A stretch of 64,000 nt of DNA from an uncultured Alistipes sp. (GCA_938014215.1 CALLRW010000017.1:1-64000); one strand, 5' to 3'; shown: positions 45,453 through 53,926, counted from the stretch's first letter. Made by a program: numbers and translations. Notes: generated by a model not told the origin, from the letters alone.

Positions 45453-46031
45453 TCAGCGATCCTCCGGCAATTCGATGCGCCGGATCATCCGTGCCGGGAC
45501 CCCTCCGACGATCGTCCGCGGCTCGACATCGTGCGTCACGACGGCTCCGGCCGCCACCACGGCTCCGTCGCCGATGGTCACCCCCTGCAGGATCGTGGCG
45601 TTCGATCCGATCCAGACGTTGCGCCCGACGACGATCGGTGCCGGGATCATCTCGGCCCGCCGGGCGGGATCGAGCAGATGATTCAGCGTGGCGAAAACCA
45701 CGTTATGTCCGACCAGCGTACCGTCGCCCAGCGTCACGCCTCCGTGGTCCTGGAACTGGCAGCCGGCGTTGATGAAGACGTTGCGCCCGATGTGGATATT
45801 CCGCCCGAAGTCGGTGTAGAAGGGCGGGAAGAGGCGGAACGTCTCGTCGACCGGACGGCCGAACAGTTCGCTCATCAACCCGCGCAGCTCCTCCTGCGAA
45901 TGGTACGAGCCGTTGATGCGGCAGGTGATGCGCCGCGCACGGTCGCTCATCTCGTTCATGAAGGCCCCGATCTCGGGCGTCGCCAGCGGCCGCCGCGCGG
46001 CCACATGGGCAAGAAACTCCTCCAGTGTCAT
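45453..46031 (-). CDS. Sugar O-acetyltransferase, left-handed beta-helix (192 aa)
   Basis: An acetyl-CoA-dependent acetyltransferase of the maltose/galactoside acetyltransferase (LacA/Maa) type that acts on a sugar or small hydroxyl compound in the cytoplasm. After a helical cap (residues 1-70, EEFLAHVAARRPLATPEIG) the hexapeptide repeats follow: IHIGRNVFINAGCQF, GVTLGDGTLVGHNVVF, PIVVGRNVWIGSNATILQGV and TIGDGAVVAAGAVVTHDV. The catalytic His is in ATLNHLLDP. The C-terminal GGVPARMIRRI is typical. No signal peptide. It is 12 bp from the alpha/beta hydrolase gene on the same strand, so they share a transcript. Confidence 0.9.
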   Translation of the reverse strand: MTLEEFLAHVAARRPLATPEIGAFMNEMSDRARRITCRINGSYHSQEELRGLMSELFGRPVDETFRLFPPFYTDFGRNIHIGRNVFINAGCQFQDHGGVTLGDGTLVGHNVVFATLNHLLDPARRAEMIPAPIVVGRNVWIGSNATILQGVTIGDGAVVAAGAVVTHDVEPRTIVGGVPARMIRRIELPEDR

Positions 46032-46043
46032 ACTCCGTACGCC

Positions 46044-47057
46044 CTATTTCAGATATTTGCGGAAGAAGGCCTCGATCCGGTCGAAGGGGATGATGTCCAT
46101 CCGGTCGTAGAGATCGACGTGGCTGGCCCCGGGGATGATCACGAGCTGCTTGTTGTCGCCCTTCAGCCGCTTGAAGGCATCCTCGCTGAAGTAGCGCGAA
46201 TGGGCCTTCTCGCCGTGGATCATCAGCACCGCCGAACGGATCTCGTCGCTGTAGGAGAGCAGCTTCGTATTGAGGAACGAGAGGGCCGACGTGCGGGCCC
46301 AGCCTCCGTTGGAGTTGAGCGAACGGGGATGGTAGCCACGCGGGGTCTTGTAGTAGTCGTAGTAGTCGCGGACGAACTGCGGGGCATCCTCCGGCAGCGG
46401 ATCGACCACCCCGCCGGCCAAGGCATGGCTTCCGGTGCGGGCATCCTCCGTGCGTTGGGCGTTGAGCTGGCGGCGCAACTCGTAGCGGGCGTCGGCATCC
46501 ATCGCGTCGAAGTAACCGTTGGCCGTCACGCGGCTCATGTCGTACATCGTCGAGGAGACCGTGGCCTTGATGCGCGTGTCGATGGCGGCGGCATTGAGGG
46601 CCAGACCGCCCCAGCCGCAGATGCCGATGATCCCCACGCGGTCGGCATCGACATCGTCCCGCAGCACGAGGTAGTCGACCGCCGCCGAGAAGTCCTCGGT
46701 ATTGATGTCGGGCGAGGCCATGTAGCGGGGTTCGCCCGAGCTTTCGCCCGTGAACGAGGGGTCGAAGGCCACGGCGATGAATCCGCGTTCGGCCATCGTC
46801 TGGGCGTAGAGGCCCGACGCCTGCTCCTTGACGGCCCCGAAAGGTCCGCACACGGCCAGGGCCGGGAGTTTGCCCGAAGCCTCCTTCGGTTTGTAGAGAT
46901 CGCCGGCGAGTGTCGTGCCGAATCGGGTGCGGAAATGGACGCGCTCGACGGTGACCCGGTCGCTCGGCGCAAAGGTCCGGTCATTCTCCTGAGCTTGCAC
47001 AGTATTCATCATCATAGAGAGAAATGGTAATAATAGTAGGACAAATTTCGGTTTCAT
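46044..47057 (-). CDS. Alpha/beta hydrolase with Cys nucleophile (337 aa)
   Basis: An exported dienelactone-hydrolase-like enzyme. A signal peptide (MKPKFVLLLLPFLSMMMNTVQA) precedes a full alpha/beta fold: GDLYKPKEASGKLPALAV, FIAVAFDPSFTGESSGEP, then the elbow GICGWGG with Cys147 where most family members have Ser. The His lies in GASHVDLYD and the acid residue before it (HGEKAHSR region). In dienelactone hydrolases a Cys nucleophile is known, so activity is possible; the substrate is unknown. It is first in a two-gene unit with the O-acetyltransferase and diverges from the thiamine operon. Confidence 0.85.
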   Translation of the reverse strand: MKPKFVLLLLPFLSMMMNTVQAQENDRTFAPSDRVTVERVHFRTRFGTTLAGDLYKPKEASGKLPALAVCGPFGAVKEQASGLYAQTMAERGFIAVAFDPSFTGESSGEPRYMASPDINTEDFSAAVDYLVLRDDVDADRVGIIGICGWGGLALNAAAIDTRIKATVSSTMYDMSRVTANGYFDAMDADARYELRRQLNAQRTEDARTGSHALAGGVVDPLPEDAPQFVRDYYDYYKTPRGYHPRSLNSNGGWARTSALSFLNTKLLSYSDEIRSAVLMIHGEKAHSRYFSEDAFKRLKGDNKQLVIIPGASHVDLYDRMDIIPFDRIEAFFRKYLK

Positions 47058-47235
47058 ACGTCGTGTAGGTTTTCGGCCGGGCTGCGGCGCCCGTCTGTTT
47101 AACCGTTACAAAGGTCGGAAAAAACAGCCGGAAAACGGTAGACGGATTCCGGATTTTCCAACCCCGATTCCGGATAACGGCCCGTCCGACGGAAATGTTT
47201 TTTTGCCACGCGGCGCAGCGTAACCATTTTTTTTC

Positions 47236-47243
47236 TATATTTG
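47236..47243 (+). promoter_or_regulatory. -7 promoter element of the thiamine operon
   Basis: TATATTTG lies just before the riboswitch, so transcription would begin at about 47250. A TTTG farther upstream (47202) is 30 bp away, too far for a classic -33. Confidence 0.6.
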
Positions 47244-47249
47244 CCAAAC

Positions 47250-47340
47250 ACAAGAGGGGTGCCTGTTGAGAATACTCGAAAAGGCTGAGATCATACCCTA
47301 TGAACTTGATGCGGGCAACACCGACGAAAGGACTTGTTCA
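47250..47340 (+). promoter_or_regulatory. TPP riboswitch (thi box)
   Basis: Conserved blocks in order: gaggggtgcc, ggctgagatcatacccta (with the ctgaga core) and gaacttgatgcgggcaacac followed by cgacgaaagga. These are the thiamine-pyrophosphate-binding elements. It lies about 60 nt before thiS and should switch off the whole operon when TPP is abundant. Confidence 0.95.
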
Positions 47341-47399
47341 TAGACCGTAATTTTCGCACGATATCTCACGGGCTCGTCTCTGCAAATTACGGAATCCTT

Positions 47400-47600
47400 A
47401 TGGAAGTAACCATCAATCGCAAACCGGTCGGGGTCGAGGCCCCGATGAGCCTAGCCGAACTGCTCACGCGCGAAGGTATCCCTGCCGAAGGGGTTGCCGT
47501 GGCGGTGAACAACCGTGTCGTGCCGCGCGGCGACTGGGCGACGACCCCCGTCGAGGAGGGGATGAAGATCACCGTCATCCGAGCCGTCTGCGGAGGATGA
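47400..47600 (+). CDS. thiS: Sulfur carrier protein ThiS (66 aa)
   Basis: A ubiquitin-fold sulfur carrier that is adenylated and thiocarboxylated on its C-terminal glycine and donates sulfur to thiazole synthase. It has the short length of the family, strands MEVTINRKPVG and GVAVAVNNRVVPRGDW, a final ITVIRAVCGG and the diagnostic Gly-Gly end. ATG at 47400 follows the riboswitch. Its stop overlaps the start of the next gene (ATGATG). Confidence 0.95.
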   Translation: MEVTINRKPVGVEAPMSLAELLTREGIPAEGVAVAVNNRVVPRGDWATTPVEEGMKITVIRAVCGG

Positions 47601-48193
47601 TGCAGCTGATCGTCGTGACCGATGCCGCCTTCCGGGAGGGCGAGCAGGAGGTGATCCGCCGGCTGCTGGACGGGGGGATCGAACGCGTCCACCTGCGCAA
47701 GCCCGCAGCCACGGAGGCCGAAATGCGGCGGCTCATCGAGTCGCTGCCCGCGGACAGCTACCCGCGGCTGAGCCTCCACGACCACCTGCCGCTGGCCGCG
47801 GAGTACGGCCTCGGGGGAGTCCACCTCAACGGCCGCAATCCGGAGGCGCCGGCCGGATTCCGGGGGCTTGTGAGCCGCTCGTGCCACTCGCTCGCGGAGC
47901 TGGAGGCGTGCGCCCCGAAGACCGACTACCGCTTTCTGAGCCCGATCTTCGACAGCATCTCGAAGAGCGGCTACCGCGCCGCCTTCGATGAAGCGACGCT
48001 GCGCGATGCCGCCGCACGGGGGATCATCGACTGCCGGAGCTTCGCCCTGGGAGGTGTCGAACCGGAGCGGCTGCCGCTGCTGCGCGCGTGGGGTTTCGGC
48101 GGCGCGGCGATGCTGGGCTGCATCTGGAGGGATCCCTCGCGCGAAGGGCTGCAAAACACACTGAATGAAATTCAACGATATGCCATGTCCTAA
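47597..48193 (+). CDS. ThiE/TenI-like protein, first copy (198 aa)
   Basis: A TIM-barrel protein of the thiamine-phosphate synthase family. It has HLRKPAATE, LHDHLPLAAEYGLGGVHLNGRN, SRSCHSLAEL, DYRFLSPIFDSISKSGY and ALGGVEPERL. The pyrimidine- and phosphate-binding residues of true ThiE are partly changed (HLRKP in place of QLRxK), as in TenI-type thiazole tautomerases, which convert the thiazole tautomer after ThiG. The second, more typical ThiE directly follows, so a tautomerase role is inferred for this one. Start ATG overlaps the thiS stop; its end is 5 bp from the next start. Confidence 0.8.
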   Translation: MMQLIVVTDAAFREGEQEVIRRLLDGGIERVHLRKPAATEAEMRRLIESLPADSYPRLSLHDHLPLAAEYGLGGVHLNGRNPEAPAGFRGLVSRSCHSLAELEACAPKTDYRFLSPIFDSISKSGYRAAFDEATLRDAAARGIIDCRSFALGGVEPERLPLLRAWGFGGAAMLGCIWRDPSREGLQNTLNEIQRYAMS

Positions 48194-48197
48194 CATC

Positions 48198-48824
48198 ATG
48201 CTTCAATTCATCACACACCGGAACGACCGCTACGACGAGATCTCGGGCACGCGGGCCGTCCTCGAGGGGGGCTGCCGCTGGGTGCAGCTCCGCATGAAGG
48301 AGGCCCCGGACGAGGAGTTCCTGCGCGTGGGCCGCGAGGTGGAACGCCTGTGCCGCCAGTACGGCGCGACGTTCCTCCTGGACGACCGCGTGCATCTGGT
48401 CGCGGAGCTCGGCGCCGACGGTGTCCACCTGGGCAAGAACGACATGCCCGTGGATCAGGCCCGCGGTCTGCTGCCGGCCGGAAAGATCGTCGGCGCAACG
48501 GCCAACACCTTCGAGGATATCGAACGGGCTGCGGCCGCCGGAGCCGACTACATCGGACTGGGACCGTTCCGCTTCACACAGACCAAACGCAATCTGAGCC
48601 CCATCCTCGGCACAGAGGGCTATCGGGCCATCTTCGAACGCTGCCGCGCGGCGGGCATCACGCTGCCGGTGGTGGCCATCGGCGGCATCACGGCCGACGA
48701 CATCGCCCCGATCCTCGCAACCGGCGCCTCGGGCATCGCCCTCTCGGGAGCCCTGCTCGGCGCCCCGGACCCCACGGAAGAGACTCGCAAAATCGTCAAT
48801 ATTCTAAAACACCTCAATCCATGA
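48198..48824 (+). CDS. thiE: Thiamine-phosphate synthase ThiE (208 aa)
   Basis: This joins hydroxymethylpyrimidine pyrophosphate to thiazole phosphate, giving thiamine phosphate. Motifs: WVQLRMKEAP (QLRxK-type pyrimidine and phosphate binding), FLLDDRVHLVAELGADGVHLG, GATANTFEDI, YIGLGPFRFTQTKRN (the GxGPxFxTxTK region) and VVAIGGIT followed by GIALSGAL. All canonical. The ATG at 48198 is preferred to the upstream in-frame start. Its stop overlaps the thiG start (ATGA). Confidence 0.93.
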   Translation: MLQFITHRNDRYDEISGTRAVLEGGCRWVQLRMKEAPDEEFLRVGREVERLCRQYGATFLLDDRVHLVAELGADGVHLGKNDMPVDQARGLLPAGKIVGATANTFEDIERAAAAGADYIGLGPFRFTQTKRNLSPILGTEGYRAIFERCRAAGITLPVVAIGGITADDIAPILATGASGIALSGALLGAPDPTEETRKIVNILKHLNP

Positions 48825-49588
48825 ACGAATTGGTAATCGGCGGACGGACGTTCCGTTCGCGTCTGTTCGTCGGCACGGGCAAGTTCAGCTCCAACGAGCT
48901 GATGTCGCGTGCCATCACCGCCTCGGATACCGAAATGGTCACCGTGGCCATGAAACGGGTCGACATGTCCAATCCGCAGGACGACCTGCTGGCCCACATC
49001 CGCCGTCCGGGCGTGCAGCTGCTGCCCAACACCTCGGGCGTACGCAACGCCGAGGAGGCCGTGCTGGCGGCTCAGCTCGCCCGCGAAGCCTTCGGCACGA
49101 ACTTCATCAAGCTGGAGATCCACCCCGATCCGAAATACCTGCTGCCCGACCCTGTCGAGACGCTGCGCGCCACGGAGGAGCTGGCCCGGATGGGCTTCGT
49201 CGTGCTGCCCTACATCCAGGCCGATCCGGTGCTGTGCAAGCGCCTGGAGGAGGCCGGTGCCGCCACGGTGATGCCGCTCGCCGCACCGATCGGCACCAAC
49301 AAGGGGCTCGTCACGCGCGAACTGCTCGAGATCATCATCGAACAGAGCAACGTCCCCGTGGTGGTCGATGCCGGACTGGGCGCCCCGTCGCACGCCGCTG
49401 CCGCCATGGAGCTGGGTGCCGACGCCGTGCTGGTCAATACGGCCATTGCCGTTGCGGGCGATCCCGAACGCATGGCCCGCGCCTTCGCCCGTGCCGTCGA
49501 GGCCGGCCGCGAAGCCTATGAATCGGGGCTCGGCGCCCAGTCGCGCCATGCCGAAGCAAGCAGCCCGCTGACCTCGTTCCTCGACTAA
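48821..49588 (+). CDS. thiG: Thiazole synthase ThiG (255 aa)
   Basis: Forms the thiazole ring from deoxyxylulose phosphate, dehydroglycine and sulfur from ThiS thiocarboxylate. The Schiff-base Lys is Lys97 in FIKLEIHPDPK. Further family blocks: LFVGTGKF, ATVMPLAAPIGTNKGL, VPVVVDAGLGAPSHAA and DAVLVNTAIAVAGDP. Normal length. It overlaps thiE by 4 bp and is followed by thiH after 13 bp. Confidence 0.96.
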   Translation: MNELVIGGRTFRSRLFVGTGKFSSNELMSRAITASDTEMVTVAMKRVDMSNPQDDLLAHIRRPGVQLLPNTSGVRNAEEAVLAAQLAREAFGTNFIKLEIHPDPKYLLPDPVETLRATEELARMGFVVLPYIQADPVLCKRLEEAGAATVMPLAAPIGTNKGLVTRELLEIIIEQSNVPVVVDAGLGAPSHAAAAMELGADAVLVNTAIAVAGDPERMARAFARAVEAGREAYESGLGAQSRHAEASSPLTSFLD

Positions 49589-49601
49589 AACACGACGCAA
49601 G

Positions 49602-50711
49602 ATGTTTTCCGAGGAATTAGCCAAATACGACTGGGAGGAGACCACCGCACGGATCCTCTCGAAAACGCCGGCCGACGTCGAACGGGCCCTCGCGAAGGAG
49701 TACCCGACGCTCGACGACTTCATGGCGCTCATCTCGCCGGCCGCGGCGGCCTATCTCGAGCCGATGGCCCGGCTGAGCCGCCGCTACACGCAGGAGCGTT
49801 TCGGCAAGACCATCTCGATGTACATCCCGATGTACATCACCAACTCGTGCACCAACTCGTGCATCTACTGCGGCTTCAACCGCCACAACGCCATTCCGCG
49901 CGTGATCCTCACGCCGGAGCAGATCGAGGAGGAGTGCCGCGCCATCCGCGAACTCGGCCCGTTCGAGAATCTGCTGCTGGTCACGGGTGAGAACCCGCGC
50001 GCCGCCGGCGTCGACTACATCGAACAGGCGCTGCACATCTGCCGCCCGTACTTCAACAACCTGACGATCGAGGTGATGCCCCTTTCGGCCGAGGACTACG
50101 AGCGGCTGACCCACTCGGGGCTCAACGGCGTGGTCTGCTTCCAGGAGACCTACAACCGCAAGAACTACAACATCTACCACCCGGCCGGCATGAAGTCGAA
50201 GTTCGAGTGGCGCGTCAACGGCTTCGACCGCATGGGCCAGGCCGGCGTCCACAAGATCGGCATGGGCGTGCTGATCGGTCTGGAGGAGTGGCGCACCGAC
50301 GTCACGATGATGGCGCTGCACCTGCAGTACCTGCGCAAGCACTACTGGAAGACGCGTTACAGCGTCAACTTCCCGCGCATGCGTCCGTCGGAGGGCCACT
50401 TCCAGCCCAACGTCGTGATGAGCGACCGCGAACTGGCGCAGCTGACCTTCGCCTTCCGGATCTTCGACCACGACGTCGACATCTCGTTCTCGACACGCGA
50501 ACGCCCCGAATTCCGCAACCACATCGCCACGCTGGGCGCCACGTCGATGAGCGCCGGCTCGAAGACCGATCCGGGAGGCTACCGCGTCTACCCGACGTCG
50601 CTCGAGCAGTTCGTCGTCAGCGACGAGCGCACGCCGGCCCAGGTCGAGGCCGACATCCGCCGCGAAGGCTACGAGGTGGTCTGGAAGGACTGGGATAAAA
50701 TCTTCGACTGA
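49602..50711 (+). CDS. thiH: 2-iminoacetate synthase ThiH, radical SAM (369 aa)
   Basis: Cleaves tyrosine with a radical SAM mechanism to supply dehydroglycine for thiazole. The iron-sulfur motif is C83-x3-C87-x2-C90 (TNSCTNSCIYCGFN), followed by the biotin/thiamine synthase-associated C-terminal domain (RMRPSEGHFQPN, EFRNHIATLGATSMSAGS). It is of oxygen-sensitive anaerobic type; aerobes use ThiO instead, fitting a strict anaerobe. Stop overlaps the thiF-like start by 1 bp. Confidence 0.96.
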   Translation: MFSEELAKYDWEETTARILSKTPADVERALAKEYPTLDDFMALISPAAAAYLEPMARLSRRYTQERFGKTISMYIPMYITNSCTNSCIYCGFNRHNAIPRVILTPEQIEEECRAIRELGPFENLLLVTGENPRAAGVDYIEQALHICRPYFNNLTIEVMPLSAEDYERLTHSGLNGVVCFQETYNRKNYNIYHPAGMKSKFEWRVNGFDRMGQAGVHKIGMGVLIGLEEWRTDVTMMALHLQYLRKHYWKTRYSVNFPRMRPSEGHFQPNVVMSDRELAQLTFAFRIFDHDVDISFSTRERPEFRNHIATLGATSMSAGSKTDPGGYRVYPTSLEQFVVSDERTPAQVEADIRREGYEVVWKDWDKIFD

Positions 50712-51412
50712 TGGCAGCGGCGGAACGTTACGCCCGGCAGACGATGCTCCGGGAGATCGGCGAGGAGGGACAGCAGCGGCTGGCCGGGGCGTCGGTGCTG
50801 GTGGTGGGTGTCGGAGGGCTCGGCTCGCCGGCGGCGCTCTACCTGACGGGGGCCGGCGTGGGCCACATCGGGCTGGCCGACCCCGACGTCGTCTCGGAGA
50901 GCAATCTCCAGCGGCAGACGCTCTACACCGAGGCGCAGATCGGACAGCAAAAGAGCCTCGCGGCCCGCGAACGGCTGGCGGCCCTCTCGTCGCACACGCG
51001 CTTCACGTGCCATGCGGAGGGGCTCACCGCGGAGAATGCCCGCGAGGTGATCGCGGCGTACGATCTGGTGGTGGACTGCTGCGACAACTTCCCGACGCGC
51101 TACCTGATCGACGACACGTGCGCAGCCTGCGGCAAGACGTGGGTCCACGGCTCGATCGGCGAGTTCGTCGGTCAGGTGTCGCTCTTCAACGGCCCGGGGC
51201 GCCACCGTTATGCGGAGCTCTACCCCGACCGCGAGGCGCTGTGCGCGCGGCCGCGGGTGGCGGGCGGCGTGCTGGGGGCCGTACCCGGAGTCATCGGGGC
51301 CCTGGAGGCGGCCGAGGCCGTGAAGTGGATCGTCGGATTCGGCGAACTGCTCGACGGACGGCTGCTGACGATCGATTTGAAAACCATGCAAACCGAAATC
51401 ATAACCTTTTAA
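50711..51412 (+). CDS. ThiF-like ThiS adenylyltransferase (233 aa)
   Basis: An E1-like enzyme that adenylates the ThiS C-terminus. The nucleotide loop GVGGLGS (33-39), SNLQRQTLY and VDCCDNFPTRY are typical of ThiF/MoeB. The family's two zinc-binding CxxC pairs are reduced: one is present as CAAC (137-140), while the second is not seen, and in the loop that holds the acyl-disulfide Cys in E. coli ThiF only Cys178 remains (ALCARPRVAGG). It is somewhat shorter than E. coli ThiF (about 250). Its place between thiH and the rest of the operon makes ThiS activation its natural job. Confidence 0.85.
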   Translation: MAAAERYARQTMLREIGEEGQQRLAGASVLVVGVGGLGSPAALYLTGAGVGHIGLADPDVVSESNLQRQTLYTEAQIGQQKSLAARERLAALSSHTRFTCHAEGLTAENAREVIAAYDLVVDCCDNFPTRYLIDDTCAACGKTWVHGSIGEFVGQVSLFNGPGRHRYAELYPDREALCARPRVAGGVLGAVPGVIGALEAAEAVKWIVGFGELLDGRLLTIDLKTMQTEIITF

Positions 51413-51421
51413 GAGAGAAAG

Positions 51422-52123
51422 ATGGGAAAAGGATTCGACCAGTATGCATCGGCCTACGATGCCTGGTTTCTCGACAACCGAAATGTACTCTATTCCGAGG
51501 TCAATCTGGTAGCCTCGACACTCAAGAATGCCGGGCGTGTGCTCTCGGTGGGCTGCGGGAGCGGCCTCTTCGAGAAGATTCTCCGCGAGGAGTACGGCAT
51601 CACCGTCACCGACGGCATCGAACCGTCGGCGGGGATGGCCGAGATTGCCCGCAAGCGGGGAATGCACGTCGTGGAGGCGACGGCCGAGGAGGCCGACTTC
51701 GGCCGCGAGGCCTATGACACGCTCCTCTTCAACGGCACGCCGAGCTACATCGGCGACCTGCGGAGCGTCGTGCGCAAGGCCTACGATGCACTCCCGGCCG
51801 GAGGCCGCATCGTCCTGATCGACGTGCCGAAGGAGAGCTCCTACGGACTGCTCTACAACCTGGCCAAGGCCGTCGGCACGTGGAACCACCCGCTGCTCGA
51901 GGGGTGCTATCCGCCGAACCCCTACCCGATCGAATTCGTCGACGTCGCTGCCTGGCGCACGACGGCCGAGAAGGTCGAACTGCTCCGCGAGGCGGGGTTC
52001 GTCGATCTGGAGTTCGCACAGACGCTGACCTCGCATCCGGTCTGCTCGAACGACGAGGAGGAGCAGCCCGTGGCGGGTTATGGCAAGGGTGATTACGTGG
52101 CCGTGACGGCCTACAAACGCTGA
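51422..52123 (+). CDS. Class I SAM-dependent methyltransferase (233 aa)
   Basis: A Rossmann-fold methyltransferase with motif I VLSVGCGSGLFEKIL, EPSAGMAEIARKRGM, DTLLFNGTPSYIG and GRIVLIDVPKES. The substrate is unknown. It is in the same direction as its neighbours, 9 bp after thiF and 5 bp before tenA, so it belongs to the thiamine operon. No methylation step is known in the pathway, which makes this gene worth noting: it could modify a pyrimidine or thiazole precursor for salvage, detoxify a breakdown product, or be a passenger. Confidence 0.85.
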   Translation: MGKGFDQYASAYDAWFLDNRNVLYSEVNLVASTLKNAGRVLSVGCGSGLFEKILREEYGITVTDGIEPSAGMAEIARKRGMHVVEATAEEADFGREAYDTLLFNGTPSYIGDLRSVVRKAYDALPAGGRIVLIDVPKESSYGLLYNLAKAVGTWNHPLLEGCYPPNPYPIEFVDVAAWRTTAEKVELLREAGFVDLEFAQTLTSHPVCSNDEEEQPVAGYGKGDYVAVTAYKR

Positions 52124-52128
52124 CGGAG

Positions 52129-52866
52129 ATGCGACGCTGGAGCGACGAGGCGTGGGAGGCAGCCCTCCCCGTCTACGAGAAGATCCTCGCACATCCGTTC
52201 GTCGGGGAGCTGGCCGAAGGGCGGCTCTCGGCGGAGCGTTTCGGCTTCTACATCCGGCAGGACGCCCTCTATCTGGACGGCTATGCACGGCGGCTGGCCC
52301 ACGTGGCGGCGCGCCTTCCGCGCAAGGAGCAGGCCGAACGCTTCCTGCACTTCGCGCTGGACGGCATCGAGGTCGAACGGGCCCTGCATGCGCAGTTCCT
52401 CGGCGGGAACCACCCTTTGCCCGAGGAGATCAGCCCGACGTGTCTGCTCTACACCTCGGTGCTCGACGCCCAGGCGCTGGCCCCCGTGGAGGTCGAGGCG
52501 GCAGCCGTACTGCCCTGCTTCGTGGTCTACCAGCGGGTCGGCGAGGCGATCCTTGTCCGGGCGAAGGGCAACGGCCGGCCGGCAGCCGACGGGCAGGCCG
52601 CGGGTTCCGCGACAAACGCCACCACCCCGACCGGAGCGGAAGCATACAGGCCTCTTGCCGAAAACCCCTACCGGGCGTGGATCGAGACCTATGCCGATCC
52701 GGCCTTTGCCGCCTCGGCGGAGCAGGCCACGGCGATCTGCGACGAACTGGCCGCCTCGACGGGCGAAGAGACCCGCCGGCGGATGACCGAACTTTTCGTG
52801 CGCTGCACCCGCATGGAGTGGCTCTTCTGGGACAGCGCCTGGAATCTCGAAACGTGGAAAATATGA
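52129..52866 (+). CDS. TenA/thiaminase-II-like protein (245 aa)
   Basis: A helical protein of the TenA family, which hydrolyses base-degraded thiamine pyrimidines for salvage. Motifs: LYLDGYARRLAHVAARL (helix with the Asp), VEVEAAAVLPCFVVYQRVGE with Cys130 as the likely active-site Cys, and PYRAWIETYADPAF. It carries a low-complexity insert (about residues 147-172, AKGNGRPAADGQAAG on), making it about 25 residues longer than usual. It overlaps thiD by 4 bp (ATGA). Confidence 0.85.
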   Translation: MRRWSDEAWEAALPVYEKILAHPFVGELAEGRLSAERFGFYIRQDALYLDGYARRLAHVAARLPRKEQAERFLHFALDGIEVERALHAQFLGGNHPLPEEISPTCLLYTSVLDAQALAPVEVEAAAVLPCFVVYQRVGEAILVRAKGNGRPAADGQAAGSATNATTPTGAEAYRPLAENPYRAWIETYADPAFAASAEQATAICDELAASTGEETRRRMTELFVRCTRMEWLFWDSAWNLETWKI

Positions 52867-53690
52867 GCAACGAAACCATGAAACACTACAAACGCGCGCT
52901 GACCATCGCAGGAAGCGATCCGAGCGGCGGTGCCGGCATCCAGGCCGACCTGAAGACCTTCTCGGCCTGCGGATGCTTCGGCACGTCGGCCATCGTGGCC
53001 GTCGTCGACGAGAATACGGTCGGCGTCACGGGCGTGCACCCCATTCCGGTGGAGTTCGTCACGGGGCAGATCCGCTCGGTGCTCGACGACATCGGGACCG
53101 ATGCCGTGAAGATCGGCATGCTCCACTCCTCGGAGCTGATCCGCGCCGTGCGCGACACGCTGGCCCGCTATGCGATCCGCAACGTGGTGCTCGATCCGGT
53201 GATGGTGGCCACGTCGGGCGATCCGCTGCTGCAGCAGGAGGCCATCTCGACGCTGCGCGACGAACTGATCCCCACCGTGCGGATCATCACCCCGAACATT
53301 CCCGAGGCCGAGTTGCTGCTCGGCCGGAAGATCGACCGGCAGGATTCGCTGCCCGAGGCGGCCCGCGAGCTGTCGCGCAACGGCGGTGGCGTCTCGGTCT
53401 TCCTCAAGGCGGGACACCTGCACGACGAGGAGCTCGTCGACATCTTCTACAACGCCGAGGAGGATCGCATCCTGCCGCTGCGTTCGCGCCGGCTGGCGAC
53501 GCGCAACACCCACGGTACGGGCTGCACCCTCTCGTCGGCGCTGGCAGCCTTCCTGGCCCGAGGCTGCTCGCTCGACGAGGCGGCCACGCAGGCCAAGGAG
53601 TACATCGCCGGGGCCATCGAGGCGGGAGCCGCGTATGAAATCGGCCACGGCCACGGACCCGTCCACCACTTCTACCGCTTCTGGGAGTAG
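52863..53690 (+). CDS. thiD: Hydroxymethylpyrimidine (phosphate) kinase ThiD (275 aa)
   Basis: Phosphorylates hydroxymethylpyrimidine twice to the pyrophosphate used by ThiE. Ribokinase-fold motifs: AGSDPSGGAGIQADLKTF, KIGMLHSSEL, VLDPVMVATSGDPL, TPNIPEAELL, HLHDEELVD and the anion hole THGTGCTLSSALAA. Canonical length. Overlapping start with tenA. It closes the operon and is followed by a terminator. Confidence 0.95.
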   Translation: MSNETMKHYKRALTIAGSDPSGGAGIQADLKTFSACGCFGTSAIVAVVDENTVGVTGVHPIPVEFVTGQIRSVLDDIGTDAVKIGMLHSSELIRAVRDTLARYAIRNVVLDPVMVATSGDPLLQQEAISTLRDELIPTVRIITPNIPEAELLLGRKIDRQDSLPEAARELSRNGGGVSVFLKAGHLHDEELVDIFYNAEEDRILPLRSRRLATRNTHGTGCTLSSALAAFLARGCSLDEAATQAKEYIAGAIEAGAAYEIGHGHGPVHHFYRFWE

Positions 53691-53723
53691 CCGGAAAGGT
53701 CCGTTGCGAACGGATCTATCGAA

Positions 53724-53762
53724 AAGGGAGTCGACCCCGCAGGGGACCGGCCCCCTTTTTTG
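53724..53762 (+). terminator. Probable terminator of the thiamine operon
   Basis: A long GC-rich imperfect stem (aagggagtcgacccc with ggggaccggccccctt) is followed by a run of six T. Confidence 0.75.
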
Positions 53763-53926
53763 TATCCGGAAGGCCGGCGCAGCGGCGGAAGGATCCGGGA
53801 ACGGGCGGAATGGTTCCGGGAAGGGCTTGCCGCCCCGCCGTCCCGAAAAAAAATACACCCGGCCAAACTCCCTGACGGCGAGCGGGGCGCATCCGGAAGC
53901 GGCAACCCCGCCACGGCTGCGAATTA

